Assembly (NCBI RefSeq): GCF_013375535.1
Contig: NZ_JABXJG010000001.1
Span: 310,001 to 374,000 of the forward strand
DNA length: 64,000 nucleotides
Reading direction: 5' to 3'
From: Sphingobium sp. 15-1
GTDB taxonomy: Bacteria > Pseudomonadota > Alphaproteobacteria > Sphingomonadales > Sphingomonadaceae
Shown here: piece by piece, positions 27,368 to 35,559 of the stretch
Position numbering within the stretch: position 1 is the first letter of the stretch
Layout of the letters: each line of letters starts with the position of its first letter
Program-made: the position numbers and the translations under genes
Notes under the pieces: generated by a model
What the model was told of the DNA's origin: nothing
The model's database searches: none
What the model saw: the letters and a program-made list of their open reading frames with translations, nothing else

Positions 27368-29544
27368 CCAGAAAATTCCTCCTTTCCGCCGCCATGGCTC
27401 TCGCTCTGGCGGCTCCCATCGCATCGCCGGTCATGGCGCAGCAGACGCTGAACGTGCGCGATGCCGACATTCGGGCCTTCATCCAGGATGCGGCGCGGGT
27501 GACGGGGCGGACCTTGATCATCGACAATCGCGTGGCGGGGAAGGTCTCGGTGGTGACGGACCGGCCCTTGTCGCGCTCCGAATATTTCGAGATTTTCCTG
27601 TCGACCCTGCGGGCGAACGGTCTGGTGGCGGTGCCTGCGCCGGGCGGAGCCTATCGCATCCAGCCGGCGGACGGGGCGGCGGGGCAACCCAGCGCCGTGG
27701 GCCGGGCGGCCAATCGCAACCAGTTCGTGACGGAGGTTTTCCGCCTGCGCTCCATCGACGCGGCGAGCGCGCTGGAAACGCTGCGCCCGCTTGTCAGCAA
27801 GGATGGCTCCGTGACGGCGAACCGGGCCGGGAACAGCGTGGTCGTGGCGGACTATGCGGACAATATCGGACGCATCCGGCAGGTGATTGCGCGGATCGAC
27901 CGGGATACGGCCTCCACCACGACGGTCGTGCTGAGGAATGCCGGGGCGCGGGAGATCGCGACCTCGTTGCAGGCGCTGGTGACAACCGGCGGGGAAGGGG
28001 CGGCGAAGCCCGCGACCATCGTGCCGATCGACAGCAGCAACGCCGTCGCGATCCGGGGCGATGCCGGAACGGTGGCGCGGCTGGCGCAGATGGCGCGGGA
28101 GCTGGACCGCCAGGCGGCGAGCGGGACCGAAATCCGCGTCTACTGGTTGGAGCATGCCGATGCGGAGAAGCTGTTGCCGGTGTTGCAGCAGTTGGTGGGG
28201 CAGGCGACCAGTTCGCCGGTGACGGCATCGACTCCGGCGGCGGGCGGCGCGCCTTTGGCCGTGCCGGCGGCGGCTTCGGCAGTGGTGGCGAGCGCGGGCG
28301 GATCGGGCGGCAGCGGGATTTCGACGCGGGGACCTGCCATCGTGACCCGCTATGAGGGCGCCAATGCGATCATCGTTGCCGCCAACAGCGACGTGCAGCG
28401 GATGCTGGGCGAGACGATCCGCCAGATCGACACCCGGCGCGAACAGGTGCTGGTGGAGGCGATCATCGTCGAGATCAGCGACGCCGCCGCCAAGAAGCTG
28501 GGCGTGCAGTTCCTGATCGGCAGCACCAAGACGGGCTTCGCCGCGACCAACTATTCCAACGCTTCGCCCAATATATTGACGCTGGCGGGCGCGATCGCCG
28601 CCGACCGGCTGGGCGAGACGACGACCACCGTCGTGGCGCCGGACGGCACCCGGACGGAGACGAGGACGCGGGAAAATGGCGACCTTGCCAACACGCTCCA
28701 GCAGGCGGCGGTCGACAGCATCATGAACGCGACCGGCGGCTTCGGCGGGGTGGCGACCTCGCTTGGGCGGAACGGCGTGTTCGGCGCGATCATCAATGCG
28801 GTGAAGTCCGACACCGACAGCAATATCCTCTCCACGCCCTCGGTGATGACGCTGGATAACCAGAAGGCGTCGATCCTGGTCGGCCAGCAGGTGCCGGTCA
28901 CGACGGGCGAGGCGCTTTCCCAGAATTTCGACAACCAGTTCCGCACGGTGCAGCGGCAGGATGTCGGCATCAAGCTGGAGGTGAAGCCCCAGATCAACAC
29001 CGGCGGCGCGATCAAGCTGTTTCTGAAGCAGGAAGTGTCGAGCGTCGCCGGGCCGGTTTCCAACGGCAACAGCGACCTCATCATCAACAAGCGCGAGATC
29101 GAGACGACCGTGACGGTCGATGATGGCGAGATATTGGCGCTGGGCGGCCTGCTGGACGACAATGAGCGAAAGACGATCGAGCGGATTCCGCTGCTGTCCG
29201 ACATTCCCGGCATTGGCGAGCTGTTCAAGTCGCGCAGCAAGAGCCGGACCAAGACCAACCTGATGGTCTTCATCCGGCCGACGATCCTGCGGTCGAAGGA
29301 AGATGCGCAGAAGCTGACGCAGCAGCGCTACGGCTATATTCGCGGCATGCAGTTGCAGCGCAATCCGGATCAGGAGCCGAGCATCGACGAGCTGGTGCGC
29401 GACTATATGGGCGCGACCCCGCCCGCCGCCGCGCCGCAGCCGGGCGATGCCGTGGTGCAGCCGCCTGCTGAGATCATCGAACCGACCGCCCGTCAGTCGA
29501 GCGGGGTGGTGCGACCCGTTCTGCCAAGTGAGGCAAAGCCGTGA
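27364..29544 (+). CDS. gspD: Type II secretion secretin GspD
   Basis: 726 residues; forms the outer-membrane exit pore. Signal peptide to about residue 26 (PVMAQ). N0 domain (LNVRDADIRAFIQDAARVTG) and N1-N3 domains follow (FRLRSIDAASALETLRPLVS; VLRNAGAREIATSLQALV; YWLEHADAEKLLPVLQQLV). A Gly/Ala/Ser-rich insert sits at about 285-325. The secretin core carries SVMTLDNQKASILVGQQVPV, the VGIKLEVKPQIN motif, and the gate/lip region ending LLDDNERKTIERIPLLSDIPGIGELF. The C-terminal about 70 residues could hold a pilotin-binding segment; no GspS is in the operon. Overlaps gspC and gspE by 4 bp on each side. Confidence 0.96.
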   Translation: MTRKFLLSAAMALALAAPIASPVMAQQTLNVRDADIRAFIQDAARVTGRTLIIDNRVAGKVSVVTDRPLSRSEYFEIFLSTLRANGLVAVPAPGGAYRIQPADGAAGQPSAVGRAANRNQFVTEVFRLRSIDAASALETLRPLVSKDGSVTANRAGNSVVVADYADNIGRIRQVIARIDRDTASTTTVVLRNAGAREIATSLQALVTTGGEGAAKPATIVPIDSSNAVAIRGDAGTVARLAQMARELDRQAASGTEIRVYWLEHADAEKLLPVLQQLVGQATSSPVTASTPAAGGAPLAVPAAASAVVASAGGSGGSGISTRGPAIVTRYEGANAIIVAANSDVQRMLGETIRQIDTRREQVLVEAIIVEISDAAAKKLGVQFLIGSTKTGFAATNYSNASPNILTLAGAIAADRLGETTTTVVAPDGTRTETRTRENGDLANTLQQAAVDSIMNATGGFGGVATSLGRNGVFGAIINAVKSDTDSNILSTPSVMTLDNQKASILVGQQVPVTTGEALSQNFDNQFRTVQRQDVGIKLEVKPQINTGGAIKLFLKQEVSSVAGPVSNGNSDLIINKREIETTVTVDDGEILALGGLLDDNERKTIERIPLLSDIPGIGELFKSRSKSRTKTNLMVFIRPTILRSKEDAQKLTQQRYGYIRGMQLQRNPDQEPSIDELVRDYMGATPPAAAPQPGDAVVQPPAEIIEPTARQSSGVVRPVLPSEAKP

Positions 29545-31157
29545 ATGACAAGGAACAAGGTGCTCCTGCGCAGGCAGGAGCCCAGGGCCAGATTGCGCTT
29601 TCCCCACCTGGGCTCCTGCCTGCGCAGGAGCACGATGGTGGCATCCCCCCGCATATCGCGCCGCGCGCCGTCGACATACCCTATGTCTTTGCGCGCAAGC
29701 ATGGCGTGGTCATGTTGCCGCTGGAGGGCGAACGGCTGACCATCGCCGTGCGTGAGGGCAGCGATCCGCGCATCCTGCTGGAAGTGCGGCGGCATCTGGC
29801 GCGCAGCTTCGACGTGCGCTTCGTCGACGCCGCGCAGTTCGACCGGCACCTGTCCGATCATTATGCGATGGAGGGCAGCGCCGCCGCCATGGCCGGATCG
29901 CTCGACGTCGGCGCGGACGAGCTGGACATTCTCGCCGCCGACATCCCGACGGCGGACGATCTGCTCGACAGCGCCGACGATGCGCCCGCGATCCGCCTGA
30001 TCAACGGCATCATTGCCGAGGCGGCGCGGCAGGGCGTGTCGGATATTCATATCGAGCCTTATGAGACCGGCCTGATCGTCCGGATGCGCGTCGACGGCGT
30101 GCTGCGCGAGACGCTGCGCATGCCGCCGCACGTCGCGCCGGTCGTGGTCAGCCGCATAAAGGTCATGGCGCGGCTCGACATTGCGGAGCGGCGCGTGCCG
30201 CAGGACGGGCGGATCGGGCTGACGCTGGGCGGAAAATTGCTCGACGTGCGCGTGTCGACCCTGCCCAGCCGGGCGGGCGAGCGGGTGGTGCTGCGTATTC
30301 TCGACAAGGAGAATGCGGGCATGAACCTTGACCTGCTGGGCATGGCGGGCGCGGCGGACCGGATTTTCCGGGAAGGCTTGCAGGAACCGAACGGCATCAT
30401 CCTCGTCACCGGGCCGACCGGGTCAGGCAAGACGACGACGCTCTATGCGGGCCTGCGGCAGCTCAACGACGGAACGCGCAATATCCTGACGGTGGAAGAC
30501 CCGGTCGAATATGCGATCGAGGGCGTCGGCCAGACGCAGGTGAATGCCAAGGTGGGGCTGACCTTCGCGGCGGGCTTGCGGGCGATATTGCGCCAGGACC
30601 CCGATGTGGTGATGGTCGGTGAAATCCGCGACCGGGAGACGGCGGAGATCGCCGTACAGGCGTCGCTGACCGGGCATCTGGTGCTCTCGACCGTGCATAC
30701 CAATGACGCGGTGGGCGCAATCACGCGGATGCGCGACATGCGGGTGGAGCCGTTCCTGCTCGCCTCCACCCTGCGCGTTGTGATCGCGCAGCGGCTGGTG
30801 CGGCGGCTGTGCCAGCATTGCCGCGAGCCGGTACAGGCGGATAAGTCGGCCAGCGCTCTGCTGGGCTTCGACCCCGGCACGATCATCTACCGGGCGCGGG
30901 GATGCGAGGAATGCAACGGCTCCGGCTACAAGGGCCGGATCGGCGTGTTCGAGGCGATCCGGGTGGATGACACGATCCGTCGCCTGATCAATGACGGCGG
31001 CGATGAATCGCTGATCGCGCGCCATGCTTTCCTGAATGTGCCCAATCTGGGGTCGGCGGCGCGGGCGCTGGTGCGCGACGGCCAGACCACGGCGGAGGAA
31101 GCCATCCGCGTGTCCCGGCGCGATGCGGCGGAGGCGGAAACCATCGCTGATGGCTGA
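29541..31157 (+). CDS. gspE: Type II secretion ATPase GspE with a repeat-derived N-terminal insert
   Basis: 538 residues from GTG 29541, which overlaps the gspD stop (GTGA). Cytosolic motor driving pseudopilus assembly. Residues about 7-31 (GAPAQAGAQGQIALSPPGLL and PAQEH) are encoded by a family A palindrome. The true N1E domain begins around IPYVFARKHGVVMLPLEGER, with no ATG, GTG or TTG between, so the repeat must be translated. Catalytic core: Walker A GPTGSGKTTTLY (about residue 290), Asp boxes, Walker B RQDPDVVMVGEIRD, His box STVHTNDAVG, and a zinc tetracysteine domain (CQHC about residue 422, CEEC about 454). Overlaps gspF by 8 bp. Confidence 0.96.
   Translation: MNDKEQGAPAQAGAQGQIALSPPGLLPAQEHDGGIPPHIAPRAVDIPYVFARKHGVVMLPLEGERLTIAVREGSDPRILLEVRRHLARSFDVRFVDAAQFDRHLSDHYAMEGSAAAMAGSLDVGADELDILAADIPTADDLLDSADDAPAIRLINGIIAEAARQGVSDIHIEPYETGLIVRMRVDGVLRETLRMPPHVAPVVVSRIKVMARLDIAERRVPQDGRIGLTLGGKLLDVRVSTLPSRAGERVVLRILDKENAGMNLDLLGMAGAADRIFREGLQEPNGIILVTGPTGSGKTTTLYAGLRQLNDGTRNILTVEDPVEYAIEGVGQTQVNAKVGLTFAAGLRAILRQDPDVVMVGEIRDRETAEIAVQASLTGHLVLSTVHTNDAVGAITRMRDMRVEPFLLASTLRVVIAQRLVRRLCQHCREPVQADKSASALLGFDPGTIIYRARGCEECNGSGYKGRIGVFEAIRVDDTIRRLINDGGDESLIARHAFLNVPNLGSAARALVRDGQTTAEEAIRVSRRDAAEAETIADG
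29560..29633. repeat. Palindromic element, family A copy 3, inside the gspE coding sequence
   Basis: Arms GTGCTCCTGCGCAGGCAGGA(GCCCAG) and (CTGGGC)TCCTGCCTGCGCAGGAGCAC are perfectly complementary over 26 bp with a 22-nt loop, beginning 19 nt after the gspE start codon. The loop differs from other family A copies. In mRNA it would form a very stable hairpin at the start of the gene. Confidence 0.9.
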
Positions 31158-32367
31158 ATATGACTATATCGCGATCGACCCCACGGGGAAGGAGCGTAAA
31201 GGCTCGGTCAAGGCCGACACGATGGACGATGCCCGCGCCCGGCTGGACGGGCGCAAGCTGTTCATCGTGCGGATCGAGCCGGGCGCGGCGGAAAAGGCGC
31301 GCAAAAGGGCGGGCCTGTCGCTGCGCGCGCCGCGCCTGTCGGCCAAGGAACTGACCCTGTTCACGCGCCAGCTCTCGACGCTGATCCAGGTCAGCCCGCT
31401 GGAGGAATCGCTGCGCACCATCGGGCGGCAGAGCGAGCAGCCGCATGTCCGCGCCATCGTCGGCAAGGTGCATTCAGGCGTGTTTGAAGGGCGGCGCCTG
31501 GCCGACGCCCTGGGCGCGGAGCCGAAAAGCTTTCCCGCGCTTTACCGGGCGATGGTCTCGGCGGGCGAGAGTTCGGGCAGCCTGCCGACGATCATGGAGC
31601 GGCTGTCGGATCTGATGGAGCGGCAGGCGGTGATCCGGTCCAAGGTGCTGACCGCCATCGCCTATCCCAGCGTGCTGGCGGCCTTCGCGGTGTGCGTGGT
31701 CGCCGCGCTGATGATCTTCGTCGTGCCCAAGGTGGTCGAGCAGTTCGATACGGTGGGCCAGCAATTGCCGCTGCTGACGCGCATGGTGATGGCGGTTTCG
31801 GCCTTTCTCGCGGGCTATTGGTGGCTGCTGCTGATCCTGATCGGGCTGGCGGGGCTCGGCTTTTGGCGGGCGATGAAGGTGGAGAGTTTCCACTATCGCT
31901 TCGATGCCATGCTGTTGCGTTTGCCCCTGCTGGGGCGGCTGATCCGCGACCTGCATGCGGCGCGGATGGCGCGGACGCTCTCGACCATGGTGGCGAGCCG
32001 CCTGCCGCTGATGGAGGGGCTGTCGCTCACCACCCAGACCGTCCACAACCGGGTGCTGCGCCAGGCTTCGGAGGAGATTGTCGAGGCTATTCGCGGCGGC
32101 GGCAGCCTGTCGGCGGCCTTGCGGCGGGCGGGCGTGTTTCCGCCACTGCTGGTCTATCTGGCGGCGAGCGGGGAAAGCGCCGGGCGGCTCGACACGATGC
32201 TGGAACGGGCGGCGGATTATCTGGAGCGGGAGTTCGACAGCTTCACCTCCACCGCGCTGGCGATGCTGGAGCCGCTCATCATCATTTTGATGGGCGGCAT
32301 TGTCGCCGTCATCATCCTGTCTATCCTGCTGCCCATCCTGCAATTGCAGAGCCTTACGGGGGCTTGA
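31150..32367 (+). CDS. gspF: Type II secretion inner-membrane platform protein GspF
   Basis: 405 residues from ATG 31150 (MAEYDYIAIDPTGKERKG), matching the family N-terminus; longer upstream frames belong to gspE. Polytopic inner-membrane protein linking GspE to the pseudopilus. Two homologous cytosolic helical domains (about residues 65-170 with LFTRQLSTLIQVSPLEESL; about 270-375 with RMARTLSTMVASRLPLMEGL) and three membrane segments (about 168-195, 218-238, 375-400). SAGESSGSLPTIMERL and ASGESAGRLDTMLERAADYL are the repeated signature. Overlaps gspE by 8 bp and precedes gspG by 10 bp. Confidence 0.96.
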   Translation: MAEYDYIAIDPTGKERKGSVKADTMDDARARLDGRKLFIVRIEPGAAEKARKRAGLSLRAPRLSAKELTLFTRQLSTLIQVSPLEESLRTIGRQSEQPHVRAIVGKVHSGVFEGRRLADALGAEPKSFPALYRAMVSAGESSGSLPTIMERLSDLMERQAVIRSKVLTAIAYPSVLAAFAVCVVAALMIFVVPKVVEQFDTVGQQLPLLTRMVMAVSAFLAGYWWLLLILIGLAGLGFWRAMKVESFHYRFDAMLLRLPLLGRLIRDLHAARMARTLSTMVASRLPLMEGLSLTTQTVHNRVLRQASEEIVEAIRGGGSLSAALRRAGVFPPLLVYLAASGESAGRLDTMLERAADYLEREFDSFTSTALAMLEPLIIILMGGIVAVIILSILLPILQLQSLTGA

Positions 32368-32377
32368 AGGAGTGTTT

Positions 32378-32923
32378 ATGCGTCAACTTTTCACCCGTCA
32401 TCCCGGCGAAAGCCGGGATCCCGCTTTCTTTCTTCGACATGCCACGCCTTCAAGGAAGAAGCGGGATCCCGGCTTTCGCCGGGATGACGAGGTGGAGGAA
32501 CGGGTTGGCGAAGCTGGCTTCACGCTGGTCGAACTGATGGTCGTCATCGTCATCATCGGCCTGCTGGCGACGATCGTGGCGATCAACGTCATCCCGGCGA
32601 CCGACACGGCGCGGGTCGAGAAGGCGAAGGCCGACATCTCCACCATCGAACAGGCGCTGGAGCAGTATCGGCTCGACAATCTGACCTATCCCTCGACCAC
32701 GGACGGCCTGCAGGCGCTCATCAGCCCGCCCGCCTCGCTGACCCAGCCGCAGCGTTACCGGCGCGGCGGCTATATCAAGAAGCTGCCGAACGATCCCTGG
32801 GGCCGGCCCTATGCCTATGCCGTGCCGGGCCGGAAGGGCGCGTTCGACATCAGTTCGCTGGGCGCGGACGGCCAGCCGGGCGGCGAGAACGAGAATGCCG
32901 ACATCACTTCCAGCGAGCTTTGA
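32378..32923 (+). CDS. gspG: Major pseudopilin GspG with a 47-residue repeat-encoded leader
   Basis: Major subunit of the T2SS pseudopilus. ATG 32378 has a strong AAGGAG at the right distance. Cleavage by prepilin peptidase is expected at EAG/FTLVELMVVIVIIG, with Glu at +5, leaving a mature protein of about 134 residues, a normal size. The leader is 47 residues instead of the usual 6-10; residues about 7-37 (RHPGESRDPAFF ... GFRRDD) are encoded by a family B palindrome. An in-frame GTG at 32492 would give a 9-residue leader but has only a weak ribosome-binding site. The C-terminal calcium-binding loop motif is present (DPWGRPYAY, SLGADGQPGGENENADI). Confidence 0.95.
   Translation: MRQLFTRHPGESRDPAFFLRHATPSRKKRDPGFRRDDEVEERVGEAGFTLVELMVVIVIIGLLATIVAINVIPATDTARVEKAKADISTIEQALEQYRLDNLTYPSTTDGLQALISPPASLTQPQRYRRGGYIKKLPNDPWGRPYAYAVPGRKGAFDISSLGADGQPGGENENADITSSEL
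32397..32489. repeat. Palindromic element, family B copy 1, inside the gspG leader
   Basis: 31-bp arms (CGTCATCCCGGCGAAAGCCG... and its exact complement ...CGGCTTTCGCCGGGATGACG) are perfectly complementary. Each arm folds on itself: ATCCCGGC pairs with GCCGGGAT across a GAAA loop. It starts 19 nt after the gspG ATG and keeps the frame open. Confidence 0.92.
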
Positions 32924-32941
32924 GGCGAGAGCCGCCTCACC

Positions 32942-32980
32942 CCGTTCGGGCAGGGGTTTCGCCAGGCTCAGCCCGAACGG
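32942..32980. repeat. Short palindromic element, family D, between gspG and gspH
   Basis: CCGTTCGGGC and GCCCGAACGG are perfect 10-bp arms around a 19-nt loop containing TTTCGCCAGGCTCA. It occupies most of the 76-bp gap between gspG and gspH, the largest gap in the operon. Confidence 0.7.
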
Positions 32981-32999
32981 AGATGGGTGCAGCGGCTTC

Positions 33000-33488
33000 A
33001 TGCCTTTGAAACACTCCGCCGAACACGGCTTCACGCCCCTGCGGTGTTCCGCCGAACACGGCTTCACGTTGATCGAACTGATGGTCGTGCTGACGATCAT
33101 TGGCTTCATTTCGGCGGCGGTCGTGCTGGCCATTCCCGATCCGCGCGGGCGGGTGATCGAGGATGCCGACCGCTTCGCCGCGCGCATTGCCGCTGCGCGC
33201 GACGAAGCGGTCGTGACCTCGCGGCCCATGGGGGTTTGGGTTTCGGCTTCGGGCTACGGCTTCCAGCGCCGCGACGGGGGCCAATGGGTGGAGCTTGAGG
33301 ACAAGCCCTTCCTCACCGCCAACTGGAAAGGCGGCACGCGGGCGCTGGTCGGCAAGGATGGGCGGCAGCAGATCGGCTTCGACGGAACAGGACTGCCGAC
33401 CGATCCCATGACAGTGACGTTGGCGCGAGAGGGCGAGCGGGTGTCGATTTCGGTCGACATGGCCGGGAAGGTCATGGTCGGTGGGTAA
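33000..33488 (+). CDS. gspH: Minor pseudopilin GspH with duplicated leader segment
   Basis: 162 residues from ATG 33000; the frame is open further left but that part overlaps gspG and the family D palindrome. The leader reads MPLKHSAEHG-FTPLRCSAEHG-FTLIELMVV: the heptapeptide SAEHGFT occurs twice, encoded by identical 21-nt stretches 33 bp apart (33015 and 33048). Only the second G/F site is followed by the required Glu at +5, so cleavage should be after residue 21. The mature domain has a hydrophobic N-terminal helix and the GspH-type strand region (VWVSASGYGFQRRDGG, ISVDMAGKVMVGG). Overlaps the gspI start by 8 bp. Confidence 0.9.
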   Translation: MPLKHSAEHGFTPLRCSAEHGFTLIELMVVLTIIGFISAAVVLAIPDPRGRVIEDADRFAARIAAARDEAVVTSRPMGVWVSASGYGFQRRDGGQWVELEDKPFLTANWKGGTRALVGKDGRQQIGFDGTGLPTDPMTVTLAREGERVSISVDMAGKVMVGG

Positions 33489-33942
33489 ATTCGTTTCCTT
33501 GCCGCCCAAGCTCCGTGTTCCTGCGGAGGCAGGAACCCAGTTCGGACGGTGGGACTGGACTCCTGCTTTCGCAGGAGCACGGCGTGCCCAAGAACGAGGC
33601 TTCACCCTCCTCGAAATGCTCGTCGCGCTGGCCGTGTTCAGTCTCGCCGCGCTGGCTCTGGTGCGCTTACAGGGCGTAACGCTGCACACTGCCGCCGATC
33701 TCGACAGCAAAGCCATGGGCCAGATCATAGCGCGCAACCTGATGGTGGAGGTGCAGACCGATCCCGCCCCGCCTTCGCTCGGCAAGGAAGAGGGCGAGGC
33801 CGATAATGGCGGCCGCCGCTGGCACTGGACTCGCGAAGTCAAGGCGACCGACGACAAGCGGCTGTTGCAGGTGAATCTGACCGTCGACGGTCAGGCCGGA
33901 TCGTCGCCGGTGGTGCTGAGCTTCGTGCGGGCAGTGCCATGA
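33481..33942 (+). CDS. gspI: Minor pseudopilin GspI with a 40-residue repeat-encoded leader
   Basis: 153 residues from GTG 33481. Prepilin cleavage is expected at ERG/FTLLEMLVALAVFSLAALAL (Glu at +5). The leader is about 40 residues; residues about 12-34 (RVPAEAGTQFGRWDWTPAFA, then GA) come from a degenerate family A palindrome. After the repeat there is no in-frame ATG, GTG, TTG or CTG before the cleavage site, and before it only GTG 33481 and TTG 33496. The element must therefore be translated. Mature part about 113 residues, typical for GspI, which starts the pseudopilus tip complex with J and K. Overlaps gspJ by 4 bp. Confidence 0.92.
   Translation: MGKFVSLPPKLRVPAEAGTQFGRWDWTPAFAGARRAQERGFTLLEMLVALAVFSLAALALVRLQGVTLHTAADLDSKAMGQIIARNLMVEVQTDPAPPSLGKEEGEADNGGRRWHWTREVKATDDKRLLQVNLTVDGQAGSSPVVLSFVRAVP
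33514..33581. repeat. Palindromic element, family A copy 4 (degenerate, shortened), inside the gspI leader
   Basis: CGTGTTCCTGCGGAGGCAGG at the left and TCCTGCTTTCGCAGGAGCACG at the right match the family A arms with about six mismatches over 29 positions; the spacer is shortened to about 9 nt. The mismatches suggest an older insertion than copy 3 in gspE. Confidence 0.82.
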
Positions 33943-34577
33943 CGCAGACCCCCCGCGCCGAAGGCGGCTTCACCCTCATCGAACTGCTCGTCGCCCTGAT
34001 GATCTTTGCCATGCTCGCAGCGGCGGGGGTGCTGCTGCTGGGCAACAGCGTGTCGGCGCAGGCGCAGATCAAGCTGCGCCTGGACGACATGGCGGCGGTG
34101 CAGCGGGCGGGCGGCGCGCTCGCGGCCGATCTGGGGCAGGCGGTCCCGCGCATCAGCCGCACCGAAGCGGGGACGCTGGCGCCCGCTTTCTGGTCGCATC
34201 GCGAGGGCGAGAGCCTACCCATGCTCCAGTTCGTGCGCGGCGGTTGGGATAATCTGGGCGATCTGCCGCGGCCTTCCTTGCAGAAGGTCGAATATTGGGT
34301 GCGCCAAGGGCGGCTGGAGCGGCGGACCTATGCGCAGGTGGACGGCGCGGCAGGCGACGAACCAGCAGCGCTGCTGGATCATGTCGAGGATGTCGCGCTG
34401 CGCTTCCGCGACGCCAAAGGCGACTGGCGGGACGAATGGGCGCCGACCCAGCCCGACCTGATGCCCCGCGCCGTGGAGATGACCGTGACGCGCACGGGCG
34501 AGCCCCCGGTGACGTTGCGCTTCCTGGTCGGGCCGGGCCCTGTGGAGAAGCTGGAAGGAGAGGCCGCCAGTGGCTGA
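33939..34577 (+). CDS. gspJ: Minor pseudopilin GspJ
   Basis: 212 residues. Leader of normal length, MTQTPRAEGG, then FTLIELLVALMIFAMLAAAG with Glu at +5. The mature domain is GspJ-like: QIKLRLDDMAAVQRAGGALA, LPMLQFVRGGWDNLGDLPRP, VEYWVRQGRLERRTY, LRFRDAKGDWRDEW. It forms the pseudopilus tip with GspI and GspK. ATG overlaps the gspI stop (ATGA) and its own 3' end overlaps gspK by 8 bp. It shows what an undisturbed leader looks like next to gspG, H and I. Confidence 0.93.
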   Translation: MTQTPRAEGGFTLIELLVALMIFAMLAAAGVLLLGNSVSAQAQIKLRLDDMAAVQRAGGALAADLGQAVPRISRTEAGTLAPAFWSHREGESLPMLQFVRGGWDNLGDLPRPSLQKVEYWVRQGRLERRTYAQVDGAAGDEPAALLDHVEDVALRFRDAKGDWRDEWAPTQPDLMPRAVEMTVTRTGEPPVTLRFLVGPGPVEKLEGEAASG

Positions 34578-35559
34578 TCCTCGGAACGGCAATGAACGCG
34601 GAGCGGCGCTGCTCACGGTGCTGCTGCTGGTGGCGGTGATGGCGGTGGTCGCCTCGACCGCACTGGAGCGGCTGGCGCTGGCTACGCGGATGACGGGCAA
34701 TGGCGGCGCGGTCGATCAGGCGCGGGCCTTTGCCGATGCCGGGGTCGAGATTGCGCGGCTGCGGATCGGTGACCTGGTGGCGGCCAATCCGGGCAAGACG
34801 ACGCTCGCCGGGAACTGGATGGGCACGCCTCAGGCGATTTCGGTGCCGGGCGGGATGGCGACGGCGCGGGTGACGGACGGCGGCAATTGCTTCAACCTCA
34901 ACAGCGTCGTGGCGGGCGAGAATGAGGCCGATCTGAAGGTCCGACCGGTGGGCGTGTCGCAATTCCAGGCGCTCTTGCAGGCGCTGGGCGTCGACGCGCG
35001 GCAGGCGCAGGTGGCGGCGGCTTCGCTGGCCGACTGGATCGACACGGACGCCGTGCCCCAGCCCGGCGGGGCGGAGGATGAGACCTATGCGCAGGCGGCG
35101 CGGCCCTATCGCGCGGCGAACCGCTTCATGGTCGACCCCAGCGAATTGCGGGCGGTGCATGGGGTGACGCCGGCCATTTACGGGCTGGCGCGGCCCTGGG
35201 TGTGCGCCTTGCCGACGGCGGATCTGTCGCCCATCAACATCAATACCCTGCTGCCCGATCAGGTGCCGCTTTTCGCCATGCTGATGCAGGGGCAGTTGAG
35301 TGTCGCGCAGGCGCGGCAGTTTCTGGCGCAGCGGCCTGCGGAGGGATATGGCAGCACGGTGGCTTTCTGGGGAGTGCTGGCCCGGGCGGGATTGAACCCG
35401 CTGGAGGAAGCGGCGAATCAGGTCAAATTGACGACGGGATTTTTCGGAGTGGAAGTGTCGGTGGATGTCGGGGGGACGCAGGTGGTCGAACGGGCGCTGA
35501 TCGATGCGCGGCACAGTCCGGCCATGCTGATACGCCGCAATTGGGGGACCGGCGCGTGA
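34570..35559 (+). CDS. gspK: Minor pseudopilin GspK (pseudopilus tip)
   Basis: 329 residues from GTG 34570. Leader MADPRNGNERG, cleavage before AALLTVLLLVAVMAVVASTA. Glu at +5 is absent, as is normal for GspK, the capping subunit. The large alpha-helical insertion typical of GspK is present (VSQFQALLQALGVDARQAQV, SLADWIDTDAVPQPGG) with a run of acidic/amide residues able to bind calcium (DTDAVPQPGGAEDE). C-terminal VQLT-like strands end in RNWGTGA. The stop overlaps the gspL GTG. Confidence 0.94.
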   Translation: MADPRNGNERGAALLTVLLLVAVMAVVASTALERLALATRMTGNGGAVDQARAFADAGVEIARLRIGDLVAANPGKTTLAGNWMGTPQAISVPGGMATARVTDGGNCFNLNSVVAGENEADLKVRPVGVSQFQALLQALGVDARQAQVAAASLADWIDTDAVPQPGGAEDETYAQAARPYRAANRFMVDPSELRAVHGVTPAIYGLARPWVCALPTADLSPININTLLPDQVPLFAMLMQGQLSVAQARQFLAQRPAEGYGSTVAFWGVLARAGLNPLEEAANQVKLTTGFFGVEVSVDVGGTQVVERALIDARHSPAMLIRRNWGTGA

